In this document: positions 1 through 9,324 of the stretch, one piece after another
How positions within the stretch are numbered: position 1 is the stretch's first letter
How the letters are laid out: every line of letters starts with the position of its first letter
NCBI GenBank assembly: GCA_028280305.1
Contig: JANQMC010000095.1
Coordinates: 1-49,577, forward strand
DNA length: 49,577 nucleotides
Origin: Pelagibius sp.
GTDB taxonomy: Bacteria; Pseudomonadota; Alphaproteobacteria; Kiloniellales; Kiloniellaceae
Reading direction: 5' to 3'
The notes under the pieces: generated by a model
Seen by the model: the letters and a program-made list of their open reading frames with translations, nothing else
Database searches by the model: none
What the model was told of the DNA's origin: nothing
Translations under genes and position numbers: made by a program

Positions 1-2519
1 CCACCATAGACACCCGGGCGATCCAGGCCCAGCTCGGCGCCGTGCTGCCGGCCTACATGGTGCCGAGCCTCTTTGTCTGCCTCGAAGCCCTGCCGCTGAC
101 CCCGGCGGGCAAGGTCGACCGCCAGGCCCTGCCCGCCCCGGACCGCCAGCAGGCAGTCCAGGAACCGCCCGAGGGCACGGCGGAGCAGGCCATCGCCGCC
201 ATCTGGCAGCGTTTCCTCAAGGTCGAGCGCATTGGGCGGCAGGACAGTTTCTTCGAACTGGGCGGCGATTCCATCATCGCCCTGCAGGTCGTCGGCCAGG
301 CAAGGCGGGAGGGTTGGGCGCTAAAGCCCAACCATCTCTTCCAGCATCAGACCCTGGCCGCCGTCGCCGCCGCCGCCAAGCCCCAGGACAAACCCGCCCA
401 GCCCCAGGGTCCCGCCTCAGGATACGCCAAACTCACACCCATACAGGCGCACTTCTTCAGCTTAAACCCGCCGGAACCCTCCCACTGGAATCAACATCTC
501 TGGCTGGAAGCACGCAGGCCAATGAACAAAGACGCCCTGGCTGCCGCATTAGCAGCCCTGCGCGACCACCATGACGCTCTGCGTCTGCGCTTCGCCTGCC
601 GCGATGGGGTTTGGAGTCAACGCTACTGCAATGCCGGCGATCTGCCCGATAACCTGCTCTGGCAGGGCGAAGCCCGCGACGAAGCGGAAGTCCAAGACCT
701 CTGCACCCAGGCCCAGCAGAGCCTCGACATCGAAGCCGGCATCCTTATGCGCGCGCTGCTCGTTACCCGCAAAGGACGAGCCGACCGCCTGCTGCTGACC
801 ATCCACCATCTGGCCGTCGACGGGGTTTCCTGGCGCATCCTGATGGAGGACCTCCGCCTCACCTACAGCCAGGCCGAGGCCGGTCACGCCATCACCCTGC
901 CCGCCAGGACCGGCAGCCTGAAAGACTGGACCGAAACCCTGTCCCGCTGGCCCGCCGCCCGGGCGCAGCGGGACTTCTGGCAACAGCAGGATGCCGGTCC
1001 AATGGAGTGTCCGGTCCGGATCGGCAATTGCAACCGGCATCTCGTCACCCTGGACAAGGCAGAGACAAAGGCGCTGCTGAGAAAAGGCCGGGATGTGACG
1101 GCCACTTTGGCCGCAGCTCTGGTACAGGCGAGCGGCAAGTCGCTTGCCGTGAACCTGGAGGGACACGGCAGACGCCCCGATGTCGTCGCCCCCGAACTCG
1201 ACCTCAGCCGCAGCGTCGGCTGGTTTACCAGTCTCTACCCCCTCCTGCTCGACTGGCATCCGGACCCGAAGGCCTGCATTGCTGCGGCGCGCGAAACCCT
1301 GGGCGCCGCGGAGCGCGACGGCACCCTCGGCTATGGCGTCCTGCGGTTTCTCCATGAAGAAGGCTCGGCACTTCCCGGCCTGGCGCCGATAACCTTCAAC
1401 TATCTCGGGCAGTACCAGCTCGATGATGGCGAAGACTGGATGACGCCGGTCCCCGGCGGCGGTGTCGCCCAGAGCCCCGAGAACTTCATGGCCGCCCCGC
1501 TGACCGTCAATGCCCAGGTGGTCGGCGGAACCCTGAGCATGGAGTGGCTATTCAGCCTCGACCATCACAGCGCCGAAGAGATCGAAGACTTGGCAAAGCG
1601 CTATCGCACCGCACTGCTTGCGCTTCTTGAGCAACCCCGAAAATCCAAGGCGCCGTCAGCCAATCCCGACATTCTGGTTCCCCTGGCGAACAAGCGAACG
1701 GAACGGGCGCCGTTGTTCTGCATCCATCCCGTTACCGGACGCGTCAACGGCTATCACGCTCTCGCCCGCCGCCTGGAAGACCAGCGTTCTATCTATGGCC
1801 TGCAATCCCTCAGTTGTGTCGAGCCCGGATACTTTGACGACAGCTTCTCCGAAATGGCGGACCGCTACACACAAGCTATTCGCAACACCCAGGCCGAAGG
1901 CCCCTATGAACTGCTTGGATGGTCTCTGGGCGGCTCCCTGGCGCTTGAAATCGCACAGCGACTGGAACAGTCCGGCCAGGAAGTCGCCTTCCTGGGGCTC
2001 CTGGATGCCTATGTTCCCGGGTTCGGCGTTGCCGAAGACCTCTGGCCGTCGCCGGAGACCCGGCAGAAACTCGCGTCTCATTTGAAGATGCTGTTGCCGC
2101 AGCTCAGCGACCGCGCAGTTCGCGACTGCCTGGACCGGCTTGCAACGAAACCGCCACGAGACTGGCCAGAAACCGCGACGCAGTGGCTCGATACACAACA
2201 GATCGATTCCTACGAGGCAGCCGATGTCTCCGAGTTGCTGTTCGCCTTTGCTCTGGAACAGCATCACCGCAAGCTCTGCGAAGGTTACGTCCTGCCGAAA
2301 GTGAAAACTCCGGCCCATGCCTGGTGGGCAGCCGAGCCACCGCGGCCAGGCGCGACCCCTTGGGACAGCCTCGCCAAGAATCTCACCTTCGCCACCAGCC
2401 GGATCGTCGCCACCGACCATCTCGGCATCGTGCGCCACCCGGCCTGTCTTGACGATCTGGCCGATATTCTGTCCCCGACCGGCTCGATGCCGGGCATTCC
2501 GGAGCAGGCTGAAGTCTGA
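1..2519 (+). CDS. Non-ribosomal peptide synthetase, C-terminal part (A-end, PCP, epimerization, thioesterase); 5' partial
   Basis: The frame is open from the left edge, so the gene begins outside the window; GTG at 42 is only an internal codon. Numbering from that codon, residues 1-30 are the end of an adenylation domain with the A10 lysine in TPAGKVDR. A peptidyl carrier domain follows, with LGGDS and the phosphopantetheine serine at about 77. Residues 120-540 are an epimerization domain rather than a condensation domain: it has HHLAVDGVSWRIL (about 255-267), EGHGR, SVGWFTSLYP, YGVLRFL and FNYLGQY. Residues 550-825 are a type I thioesterase with GWSLGG (serine about 628) and a late DHLG histidine. 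The protein would activate, epimerize and release the last residue of a peptide. The downstream N-hydroxylase, acyltransferase and ferric-siderophore transport genes make this a hydroxamate siderophore synthetase; substrate and product cannot be read from this fragment. Confidence 0.95.
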   Translation, partial: TIDTRAIQAQLGAVLPAYMVPSLFVCLEALPLTPAGKVDRQALPAPDRQQAVQEPPEGTAEQAIAAIWQRFLKVERIGRQDSFFELGGDSIIALQVVGQARREGWALKPNHLFQHQTLAAVAAAAKPQDKPAQPQGPASGYAKLTPIQAHFFSLNPPEPSHWNQHLWLEARRPMNKDALAAALAALRDHHDALRLRFACRDGVWSQRYCNAGDLPDNLLWQGEARDEAEVQDLCTQAQQSLDIEAGILMRALLVTRKGRADRLLLTIHHLAVDGVSWRILMEDLRLTYSQAEAGHAITLPARTGSLKDWTETLSRWPAARAQRDFWQQQDAGPMECPVRIGNCNRHLVTLDKAETKALLRKGRDVTATLAAALVQASGKSLAVNLEGHGRRPDVVAPELDLSRSVGWFTSLYPLLLDWHPDPKACIAAARETLGAAERDGTLGYGVLRFLHEEGSALPGLAPITFNYLGQYQLDDGEDWMTPVPGGGVAQSPENFMAAPLTVNAQVVGGTLSMEWLFSLDHHSAEEIEDLAKRYRTALLALLEQPRKSKAPSANPDILVPLANKRTERAPLFCIHPVTGRVNGYHALARRLEDQRSIYGLQSLSCVEPGYFDDSFSEMADRYTQAIRNTQAEGPYELLGWSLGGSLALEIAQRLEQSGQEVAFLGLLDAYVPGFGVAEDLWPSPETRQKLASHLKMLLPQLSDRAVRDCLDRLATKPPRDWPETATQWLDTQQIDSYEAADVSELLFAFALEQHHRKLCEGYVLPKVKTPAHAWWAAEPPRPGATPWDSLAKNLTFATSRIVATDHLGIVRHPACLDDLADILSPTGSMPGIPEQAEV

Positions 2520-3109
2520 TGCAAAGCCCCTCACCGACCACGACAGCGCAAGACCTCTACAGCCGTTTCGATGCGGAACTGCAGTCGACGATCTCCTTCC
2601 GCCATCTCGATCCGGACTCCGATCTGGAGCGGTTCAATCGCTGGCAAAACAGCGACCGAGTCGCCCGGTTCTGGGATGAACGCGGCACCCTGGATGAACA
2701 TCGAGATTACCTGATGAAGCTGATCCGGGCCCCTCAGGTGGAACCGCTGATCGGCTGCCTGGACGGCGATCCCTTTCTCTATCTCGAGGTTTATTGGGCA
2801 GAGCAGGATCGGCTGGCGGCATACTACACCGCCGCACCGGCTGATCGTGGCATTCACATGCTGGTCGGCGAGGAACGGCATCGCGGGCCGCGCAAGGTAA
2901 GGGCCTGGCTCTCAGCCCTCTGCCGTCACCTCTTCGAAGACTCGCCGGCGACCCAGCGCATCGTTTCGGAACCCCGTTACGACAATCTCAAGATGATCGA
3001 TTACCTGGAAAAACAGGGCTTTGAGAAGATCAAGGAATTCGACTTTCCCCATAAACGCGCCGCTCTGATGTTGTTGACAAGAGACGCCTTTTTCAAAGGA
3101 CAAGCATGA
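2519..3109 (+). CDS. Siderophore N-hydroxyornithine/N-hydroxylysine acyltransferase (GNAT, AlcB/IucB/VbsA type)
   Basis: The ATG overlaps the NRPS stop (TGATG), so the two are translationally coupled. The 196-residue product has the layout of the siderophore acyltransferase family: an early W-N-x-x-RVARFW segment, a YLEVYWAEQDRL core strand, an RGIHMLVGE helix region and a C-terminal KEFDFPHKRAALM segment. Enzymes of this family (IucB, AlcB, VbsA, PvdF-related) transfer an acyl group from acyl-CoA to the N-hydroxylated side chain of ornithine or lysine, giving the hydroxamate ligand. The next gene encodes the N-hydroxylase that would make the substrate, which supports the role. The acyl donor (acetyl, 3-hydroxybutyryl or other) cannot be decided from sequence alone. 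Confidence 0.9.
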   Translation: MQSPSPTTTAQDLYSRFDAELQSTISFRHLDPDSDLERFNRWQNSDRVARFWDERGTLDEHRDYLMKLIRAPQVEPLIGCLDGDPFLYLEVYWAEQDRLAAYYTAAPADRGIHMLVGEERHRGPRKVRAWLSALCRHLFEDSPATQRIVSEPRYDNLKMIDYLEKQGFEKIKEFDFPHKRAALMLLTRDAFFKGQA

Positions 3110-4401
3110 TGAATATTCCGGTCTACGACATGATTGGTATCGGTTTCGGCCCCGCAAACCTGGCCATTGCCATTGCCATGGACGAACATCAGCCGGCGAA
3201 CGGCGAGCAGTTGCAGAGCTGCTTCATCGAAAAACAATCCGGGTTCGAATGGCACGGCGGCATGCTGCTGTCGAACACCCATCTGCAGGTCTCTTTCATG
3301 AAGGACCTGGTGACCCTGCGCAACCCAACCAGCCGCTACTCCTTCGTCAACTACCTGCATCAAAATAAGCGGCTCGAGTCCTTCATAAACCTGGGTTCGT
3401 TCTACCCCAGTCGTCTGGAGTACAACGACTACATGCGCTGGGCGGCCGGCACCTTCCAGGACAGAGTGCATTATGGCGAAGAGGTAATTGCCATCGAACC
3501 GCTGGAGGAGAACGGCAAGGTCGATTGGCTGACAATTCGGTCCCGCTCCGCCGATGGCGTGCTGAAGGAACGCCGAACCCGTTCCATTGTCGTGGGCATC
3601 GGCGGCAGGCCGAACATCCCGGACATCTTCAAGCCTTACCGCGATCATCCGAACCTGATCCACTCATCGGAGTTCAAAACCCATGCCGACAGACTTGGCG
3701 GCGCTGAAGCCCGCCTCGCCGTGGTCGGGGCCGGGCAAAGCGCCGCGGAGATCTTCCGTGACCTGATGGACCGCCACCCCGTCGCCAAGGTCGACCTGAT
3801 CAGCCGGGCCCGCGCCCTGCACCCGGCCGACGACAGCCCCTTCGTGAACGAGATCTTCAATCCCGAGTTCATCGACGAATTTTATCGTACACCGGAGTCG
3901 GAGCGGCGCTCGATGATCCGCTCATTCACTCAGACCAACTACTCGGTGATCGACCTCGGCCTGATCGAGGAAATCTATGCCCGGCTCTATGAGCAAAAGG
4001 TGACGGGCGAGTCGCGGCACCGTTTCCTGCCACGCCATCAGATTGCGGGGATCGAAACTGCGGATCAAAAGATCTCCATGGCACTGCTCGACATGAGCAG
4101 CGAGACAGAGAACTGGACAACCTACGACGGCGTCGTTCTCGCGACGGGCTTCCACCGTCAGGGACATCAGAGTCTCCTGAAGGACCTCACACCCTGGATG
4201 ACCGCCGAAAAGGCTGACCGCAGCTACCGGGTCCCCATGGCGGCGAACTGCAGCGCGCGGGTTTTCCTCCAGGGTTGTTGCGAGGATACCCATGGCCTGG
4301 CCGATACCCTGCTGTCGGTGCTGGCGGTCCGCTCCGACGAGGTCGTCGCCTCCCTCTATGCCGACTCCCACAGCGAAACCCGCCTGCGGCACACCGGCTG
4401 A
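3106..4401 (+). CDS. L-ornithine/L-lysine N-monooxygenase (SidA/IucD/PvdA/VbsO family)
   Basis: The 431-residue flavoprotein overlaps the acyltransferase by 4 nt (ATGA); a second in-frame ATG sits directly after the first. An N-terminal FAD-binding motif, GIGFGPANLA, lies at residues 12-21. A central NADPH-binding motif, VVGAGQSAAEIF, lies near 206, and the family C-terminal LATGFH motif near 347. These enzymes use FAD, NADPH and O2 to hydroxylate the terminal amine of ornithine or lysine, the committed step of hydroxamate siderophore synthesis. The length matches the family. I lean towards ornithine because the gene order resembles vicibactin-type clusters, but the choice between ornithine and lysine is inference. 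Confidence 0.95.
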   Translation: MMNIPVYDMIGIGFGPANLAIAIAMDEHQPANGEQLQSCFIEKQSGFEWHGGMLLSNTHLQVSFMKDLVTLRNPTSRYSFVNYLHQNKRLESFINLGSFYPSRLEYNDYMRWAAGTFQDRVHYGEEVIAIEPLEENGKVDWLTIRSRSADGVLKERRTRSIVVGIGGRPNIPDIFKPYRDHPNLIHSSEFKTHADRLGGAEARLAVVGAGQSAAEIFRDLMDRHPVAKVDLISRARALHPADDSPFVNEIFNPEFIDEFYRTPESERRSMIRSFTQTNYSVIDLGLIEEIYARLYEQKVTGESRHRFLPRHQIAGIETADQKISMALLDMSSETENWTTYDGVVLATGFHRQGHQSLLKDLTPWMTAEKADRSYRVPMAANCSARVFLQGCCEDTHGLADTLLSVLAVRSDEVVASLYADSHSETRLRHTG

Positions 4402-5069
4402 TGGGCGTCGTTCCCGTCCTGCAGCCACTGCTGGAAACCCCCGTCGCCCCCTACATGGCGGGCATGCTGCTGGGAGATACGGAAGCGCTGGCGGCCCGCC
4501 CGGCAACTGATTTGCTCCAGCCTGAAGTTATGGAAGCCGCAATGCAGAAGTTCCGGCCCGAGGATTGGAAACAAGATCCGCGCGCCGTCTTCTCTCACTG
4601 GACCCAATTCTATTTTCTGCTGTTTCTTCCACCGGCGCTGGCCGCGAACCTGTTGTACCAGCAGGAACTGCCGCTCGCCCTGGAAGATGTTGCGGTCACG
4701 CTCGGTGATGACGGCCTGCCCCTTGCCTTCATACTCAAAAACGAAGGCGTGAAACTGGACAGAGACGTTGAGGCAAGTGAGCGCTTCCAGTTGCTGCGCG
4801 AGCGCCATCTCGCGCCTCTGATAACGACCTGGTCCCGGCAGGCCCGCCTGTCGGAGCGCGTGCTCTGGAGCAATGCCGGACGCTACCTCGATTGGATCCT
4901 CCGCGAGTTTCAAGAGCATGTCCCGGCCGCGGAGGTATGGCGCCCGCTGCAGATCTGGCTCGAAACGCCTTATGACCGTCTCGGCTGGCATCGGCGCATC
5001 TGCTGCCTGCGCGACCGCCTCGCCGGGGTGACCATCTGTCCCGACTGCCCGAAAGTTGCCCATGTTTAG
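4401..5069 (+). CDS. fhuF: FhuF-type ferric-siderophore reductase (2Fe-2S)
   Basis: The ATG overlaps the monooxygenase stop by one base (TGATG); upstream in-frame codons lie inside that gene, so this start is preferred. The 222-residue product has the FhuF fold signatures: a central HWTQFYFLLFLPPALAANLL stretch and the C-terminal cysteine cluster CC-x3-R and C-x2-C (CCLRDRL...CPDCPK) that binds a 2Fe-2S cluster. FhuF proteins reduce ferric hydroxamate siderophores in the cytoplasm and so free the iron. Its place between the biosynthesis and uptake genes fits that job. All four cluster cysteines appear present. Confidence 0.92.
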   Translation: MGVVPVLQPLLETPVAPYMAGMLLGDTEALAARPATDLLQPEVMEAAMQKFRPEDWKQDPRAVFSHWTQFYFLLFLPPALAANLLYQQELPLALEDVAVTLGDDGLPLAFILKNEGVKLDRDVEASERFQLLRERHLAPLITTWSRQARLSERVLWSNAGRYLDWILREFQEHVPAAEVWRPLQIWLETPYDRLGWHRRICCLRDRLAGVTICPDCPKVAHV

Positions 5070-5077
5070 AGTTGCCG

Positions 5078-5845
5078 ATGTTTGACGTAGACAACGCCTG
5101 TTATGAAATCGAAGGTTTTCGCCTCTTGGCACCGCTCTCTTTCAAGGTCGCGGAAGGAAGCGTCGTCGGTCTGATCGGCCCGAATGGTTCCGGCAAGTCG
5201 ACCTTGATGAAGCTTCTGGCCGGCCAACTGACGCCGACTGATGGGGACGTGCGCCTGGACGGCCGCCCGGTCACCGATTGGAGCCGCCGCGCCTTCGCCC
5301 GGCGCGTTGCCTATTTGGCCCAGGAACTACCGGCGACCGAGGATCTGACCGTTGCCGAGCTGGTGCGTTTCGGCCGCTTTCCCTGGCGCGGGCTGCTCGG
5401 CCGCATGACGGCGGAGGACAACGAACAGATCCGTAAGGCCATGACCCTGACCCATACGCTGGACCTGGCGGAACGCGGGGTCGAAACCCTTTCCGGCGGC
5501 GAAAGACAGCGTGCCTGGCTGGCCATGCTTCTGGCTCAGGAGAGCCGCCATCTTTTGCTGGACGAACCGCTGGCGGCCCTGGATGTCGCCCATCAGATCG
5601 AGGTGATGGACCTCGTACGGCGCCTTGGCCGTGAATTGAACCTCGGCGTCGTCGTCATCCTGCATGACATCAACATCGCCAGCCGCTACTGCGATCACAT
5701 CGTCGCGCTGCGCGGCGGCAAATTGCAAGCCGAAGGCACGCCGGACAAGCTGGTGGAGACGAATTCGCTGCAGGCGATCTACGGCGTCGAGATGCAGGTG
5801 ATGGCCCACCCGACGCGCGATCATGCGATTGCCATCGTGAAATGA
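5078..5845 (+). CDS. fhuC: Ferric-siderophore ABC transporter ATP-binding protein (FhuC/FecE-like)
   Basis: The chosen ATG lies 8 nt after the fhuF stop; a TTG at 5072 is an alternative that adds two residues. The 255-residue product carries Walker A GPNGSGKST (about 34-42), a Q-loop at LAQELPAT, the signature LSGGERQRAWLAM, Walker B HLLLDEPLAALD and a switch histidine in ILHDINIA. This is the pattern of iron(III)-siderophore, haem and cobalamin importers. It should energise the FhuB permease encoded two genes downstream. Its overlap with the binding-protein gene (ATGA) shows tight coupling. Confidence 0.94.
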   Translation: MFDVDNACYEIEGFRLLAPLSFKVAEGSVVGLIGPNGSGKSTLMKLLAGQLTPTDGDVRLDGRPVTDWSRRAFARRVAYLAQELPATEDLTVAELVRFGRFPWRGLLGRMTAEDNEQIRKAMTLTHTLDLAERGVETLSGGERQRAWLAMLLAQESRHLLLDEPLAALDVAHQIEVMDLVRRLGRELNLGVVVILHDINIASRYCDHIVALRGGKLQAEGTPDKLVETNSLQAIYGVEMQVMAHPTRDHAIAIVK

Positions 5846-6684
5846 AGACCGTCATACAACTGGCTTTTGCAGGCCTGCTTTCGCTTGGGCTGAGCCTGCC
5901 GCTTGCAGCCGAGCCCCTGAAGTCACGCTTCGTGACGCCGGACTGGACCGTGGCGGAAACGCTTTTGGCACTCGGGGTACGGCCCCAAGGTGTGGGCGAA
6001 CTGGCCGGCTATCAATCCTGGGTCGGCACACCGGCCATGCCGGCAAGCGTGCAGGACATCGGGCTGCGCAGCCAGCCCAACCTGGAACTCCTGATCGAGA
6101 TGCAGCCGGAAAAAATCCTGCTGACGCGGATGTTCCGTTCTCTGGAACGGCCAATGTCACGGATCGCACCAACGACACTGATCGACAACCAGGCCGGCGA
6201 GACCGCCTGGCAATCGATGGTCGCGCAGACAAAGGAAATCGGCCGCATCGCCAACCGCAGCGCAGCGGCCGACGCACTGATCCGCGCGGCGGAACAGCAC
6301 ATCGACGCACTCGCTGGGCAGATCGACTATACGGGCGAGCCGCTGCTGGTCGTGCAGTTCATGGATGCGGTCCATGCCCGTGTCTTCGGCATCAACAGTC
6401 TTTACGGCAGCGTCCTTGAAAGGCTGCGCATCGATAACGCCTGGACCGGCCGGGCAAACTCCTGGGGTTTCGCCTTGACCAGCCTGCGCGAGCTGGCAGC
6501 GATCGAAGGCCGCCTCGTGATCGTCGCGCCAACGCCCCTCGGTACCGACGTGACCGCGAGCGGCCTATGGCAGGCTCTGCCGTCGGTACGGCGCGGAGAC
6601 GTGCTTTGGCTGCCGCCGGCCTGGTCTTTCGGCGCCCTACCCTCGGCACAGCGTTTCGCCGAAATCCTGGCGGAGGCGTTATGA
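5842..6684 (+). CDS. fhuD: Periplasmic ferric-siderophore binding protein (FhuD-like)
   Basis: The start overlaps fhuC by 4 nt. The product has 280 residues with a clean Sec signal (MKTVIQLAFAGLLSLGL..LAAEP, cleavage near residue 23). The mature part begins with the class III binding-protein pattern DWTVAETLLALGVRPQGVGE, followed by GLRSQPNLELLIEMQPEKIL, typical of iron-siderophore binding proteins. It has no lipobox, so it is probably soluble in the periplasm. It should hand the ferric hydroxamate to FhuB. The substrate is inferred from the neighbouring hydroxamate synthesis genes. Confidence 0.92.
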   Translation: MKTVIQLAFAGLLSLGLSLPLAAEPLKSRFVTPDWTVAETLLALGVRPQGVGELAGYQSWVGTPAMPASVQDIGLRSQPNLELLIEMQPEKILLTRMFRSLERPMSRIAPTTLIDNQAGETAWQSMVAQTKEIGRIANRSAAADALIRAAEQHIDALAGQIDYTGEPLLVVQFMDAVHARVFGINSLYGSVLERLRIDNAWTGRANSWGFALTSLRELAAIEGRLVIVAPTPLGTDVTASGLWQALPSVRRGDVLWLPPAWSFGALPSAQRFAEILAEAL

Positions 6685-8606
6685 TCGTCCTTTCGCCCCC
6701 CGCCCGGGTCTGTCTTCTGCTCGGCATTACACTGATCGTTCTGGCCGGTAGCGGCGGCGCCTTCACCGCACCGGACCTGACGGCGCTTTATCTCGGCTGG
6801 TGGCCGCGGCTTGTCATGGCGCTGCTGGCCGGGGGCGGGCTGGCCCTGGCCGGCGCCGTCATGCAGCAGGCGCTGCGCAACCCCCTCGCCACCCCGACAA
6901 CGCTGGGCGTGGTAAGCGGTACCCAGTTCTCGCTTCTTGTTGCAACCGTTGCTTTTCCCGGCCTGCTGATCGTCGGGCGCGAGTGGGTTGCCCTGGCCGG
7001 CGGCGCCATGGCGATGGGGGTGGTCGTGCTGCTGGCCTGGCGCAGCCGCCTGGCGCCGGTGGTGGTCATTCTCGCCGGCCTGATCGTCAATCTCTACCTG
7101 AGCGCTCTCAGCATCGTCATGCTGCTGCTGCATCAGGAAAAACTGCACGGCGTCCTGATCTGGGGCGCCGGTTCTCTGGCGCAGAGCGGCTGGGACGGCG
7201 TCGCGTTTCTCTGGCCGCGGCTGCTGCTGGCCGCACCCTTGGCGATTTTGCTCGCCCGCCCCCTGGACATCCTGTCCCTCGGCGATGCCCAGGCACGAAG
7301 CCTGGGTGTCTCCCTGCACTACATCAGACTGGCCGCGCTCGGGGTCGCGCTTTTCCTCGCCGCCTGCGTGACCAGCGTTGCCGGCGTGGTCGGCTTTGTC
7401 GGCCTGGCCGCCCCGACCGCCGCCCGGCTGCTCGGCGCCCGCGGATTTCTCGCCGTGGCTTCCTGGTCTGTGGCCATCGGCGCACTCTTGCTGGCGGTCA
7501 TCGACCTGCTGCTGCAGGCCGTGAGCGCCTCCTCTCCGCTGATCATCCCCACCGGCGCCATGACCGCGGTCCTGGGCGGCCCGCTTCTGCTCTGGCTGCT
7601 GTTTCGCCTGAAGCTGAGCGGCAAGCCACCGCTGCGGCAACGCCCGGCCCTGCCGTCGAGCCGCCATGGATCCCTGAAGTGGGGCCTGATGCTCTTGGGT
7701 CTCCTGGCTGCCATCGCCCTCTCCCTGGGTACGGGCCAGGCTTTGCAGGGTTGGCGATGGTTCGACCTTGCCCACGCCGCCGCCATGCTGGAATGGCGGC
7801 TGCCCCGCGCCCTGGCGGCGGGCAGTGCCGGCGCCATCCTGGCAATCGCCGGGGTCATCGTGCAGCGGCTGACCCGCAATCCCATGGCCAGCCCGGAGCT
7901 TCTGGGCATCAGCGGCGGTGCCGCCCTCGGCCTGATCGGCGCGCTGTTCCTGCTGCGCGGCGCTACGATACCGGCCCTGGTAACCGCGGGCTTTATCGGG
8001 GCGCTGGTTGGTATCGCGGTGGTGATTCTGTTGAACCGGCGCAGCGGGTTCATTCCTCAACGCCTGCTTCTGACCGGCGTCGCGGTGACCGCCATCGCCA
8101 GCGGCGTCCAGTCCATCCTCCTGGCCGGCGGCGACCCCCGCGGGCAACAGGCCATCGCCTGGATGTCTGGCTCCACCTACTACGTCGACATCACCGCTGC
8201 CGCGATCATCGCCGCGGTCGCCATTGTCTCTCTGCTGGTGGTACCGCTGTTCTCGCGCTGGCTGGACCTGCTGCCCCTCGGCGCCACGGTCGCCACCGGC
8301 TTGGGGTTGAACACCAACCGCAGCCGCTTTGTGCTGTTGCTTGTGGTGGCGCTGCTGACCGCCTGTGCGACCCTGATCGTCGGCCCGCTCAGCTTCGTCG
8401 GGCTGCTGGCTCCGCATATGGCGCGCATGGCCGGCTTTACCAACGCGCGCAGCCATCTGCTGGGGGCCGCCGGCCTCGGCTGCCTATTGATGGTGGCCGC
8501 CGACTGGGTCGGGCGCCAAGTCCTGTATCCGCAGGAGATTCCCGCCGGGCTCGTTGCCTCCCTCGTGGGGGGCATCTACTTCTTCATCGGCATGCGCCGG
8601 CTGTAA
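6681..8606 (+). CDS. fhuB: Ferric-siderophore ABC permease, double-length FhuB
   Basis: The ATG overlaps the fhuD stop by 4 nt; upstream in-frame codons fall inside fhuD. At 641 residues it is about twice the size of a usual FecCD permease and close to E. coli FhuB (about 660). Two homologous halves are visible. Each has an R-(L/A)-P-R/R-L-V-type segment followed by GAVMQQALRNPLATPTTLGV (first half) or GVIVQRLTRNPMASPELLGI (second half), and each has a late G-(P/F)-V/L-x-FVGL-AP segment. Around 18-20 membrane helices are expected. The fused form is typical of hydroxamate uptake systems and works with FhuC and FhuD. Confidence 0.94.
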   Translation: MIVLSPPARVCLLLGITLIVLAGSGGAFTAPDLTALYLGWWPRLVMALLAGGGLALAGAVMQQALRNPLATPTTLGVVSGTQFSLLVATVAFPGLLIVGREWVALAGGAMAMGVVVLLAWRSRLAPVVVILAGLIVNLYLSALSIVMLLLHQEKLHGVLIWGAGSLAQSGWDGVAFLWPRLLLAAPLAILLARPLDILSLGDAQARSLGVSLHYIRLAALGVALFLAACVTSVAGVVGFVGLAAPTAARLLGARGFLAVASWSVAIGALLLAVIDLLLQAVSASSPLIIPTGAMTAVLGGPLLLWLLFRLKLSGKPPLRQRPALPSSRHGSLKWGLMLLGLLAAIALSLGTGQALQGWRWFDLAHAAAMLEWRLPRALAAGSAGAILAIAGVIVQRLTRNPMASPELLGISGGAALGLIGALFLLRGATIPALVTAGFIGALVGIAVVILLNRRSGFIPQRLLLTGVAVTAIASGVQSILLAGGDPRGQQAIAWMSGSTYYVDITAAAIIAAVAIVSLLVVPLFSRWLDLLPLGATVATGLGLNTNRSRFVLLLVVALLTACATLIVGPLSFVGLLAPHMARMAGFTNARSHLLGAAGLGCLLMVAADWVGRQVLYPQEIPAGLVASLVGGIYFFIGMRRL

Positions 8607-8610
8607 GAAA

Positions 8611-9315
8611 ATGACAACGATGGTCGAGGTCTGGCGGGTGCCGCTCGACAGAGCGCCAGACGAGTGGCTCAGACTTGAAAGCGTTCTGTCAGCAGACGAG
8701 CGCGCCCGCGCAGGCCGCTTCCGCAGCGAAGAACTCCGCCACCGCTACGGCGTTGCGCATGGCGCGCTGCGGCACCTACTTGCCCGAAAACTAAACCGGG
8801 CGGCTGCCGATCTTTGCTTCGAGAGCGGTCCCGCCGGCAAGCCCGTGATCTCGTCACAGCAGGGCACTGCGCCGCCGCATTTCAATCTCTCCCACTCCGA
8901 CAACATGGCTCTGATCGCGGTATCGGATAACCGCCCCATCGGCATCGATATCGAGCGGTATCGCAAAGGCATCGATGTCGCGATGCTGACACAGCAGTAC
9001 TTCGCACCCGGCGAGGCACGGCAGATCCTGTCGCTCCCGGACGCCGAGCAGGCCCAGGCCTTCCTGACCTGCTGGACCCGCAAGGAAGCCTATCTCAAAG
9101 CAACGGGCAGCGGCCTTTCGACCCCGCTCGACAGTTTCGAGGTCTCAGCCCTGCCCGGCTCAGCGCCGCGGCTGCTTACCGTCGCCGGCGACGCACAGGC
9201 GGCGAACCGCTGGCGCTTCGTTGACCTGGGCGACGAGACCTACGCCGCCACACTCGCTGTCGAAACCCTCGATATCAAAGTGACGAAGCACGACTTCCTT
9301 GCGTTCGCCAACTGA
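8611..9315 (+). CDS. 4'-phosphopantetheinyl transferase, Sfp type
   Basis: The ATG lies 4 nt after fhuB; an earlier in-frame ATG inside fhuB is less likely. The 234-residue product has the three Sfp-family motifs: FNLSHS (substrate and CoA contact), IGIDIE (Mg-binding acidic pair) and WTRKEAYLKATG. It transfers the phosphopantetheine arm of CoA to the carrier-domain serine of an NRPS, here most likely the LGGDS serine of the synthetase at the left edge. Its place as the last gene of the siderophore operon supports that partner. It converges on tctC with only 9 nt between the stops. Confidence 0.93.
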   Translation: MTTMVEVWRVPLDRAPDEWLRLESVLSADERARAGRFRSEELRHRYGVAHGALRHLLARKLNRAAADLCFESGPAGKPVISSQQGTAPPHFNLSHSDNMALIAVSDNRPIGIDIERYRKGIDVAMLTQQYFAPGEARQILSLPDAEQAQAFLTCWTRKEAYLKATGSGLSTPLDSFEVSALPGSAPRLLTVAGDAQAANRWRFVDLGDETYAATLAVETLDIKVTKHDFLAFAN

Positions 9316-9324
9316 CTATCGGCG

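Noticed and set aside
6402..8456. A 684-codon open frame on the minus strand
   Set aside because: It is an open shadow of fhuD and fhuB in GC-rich DNA; the product is Gln/Gly/Ala-rich with no domain, while the plus strand encodes clear FhuB.
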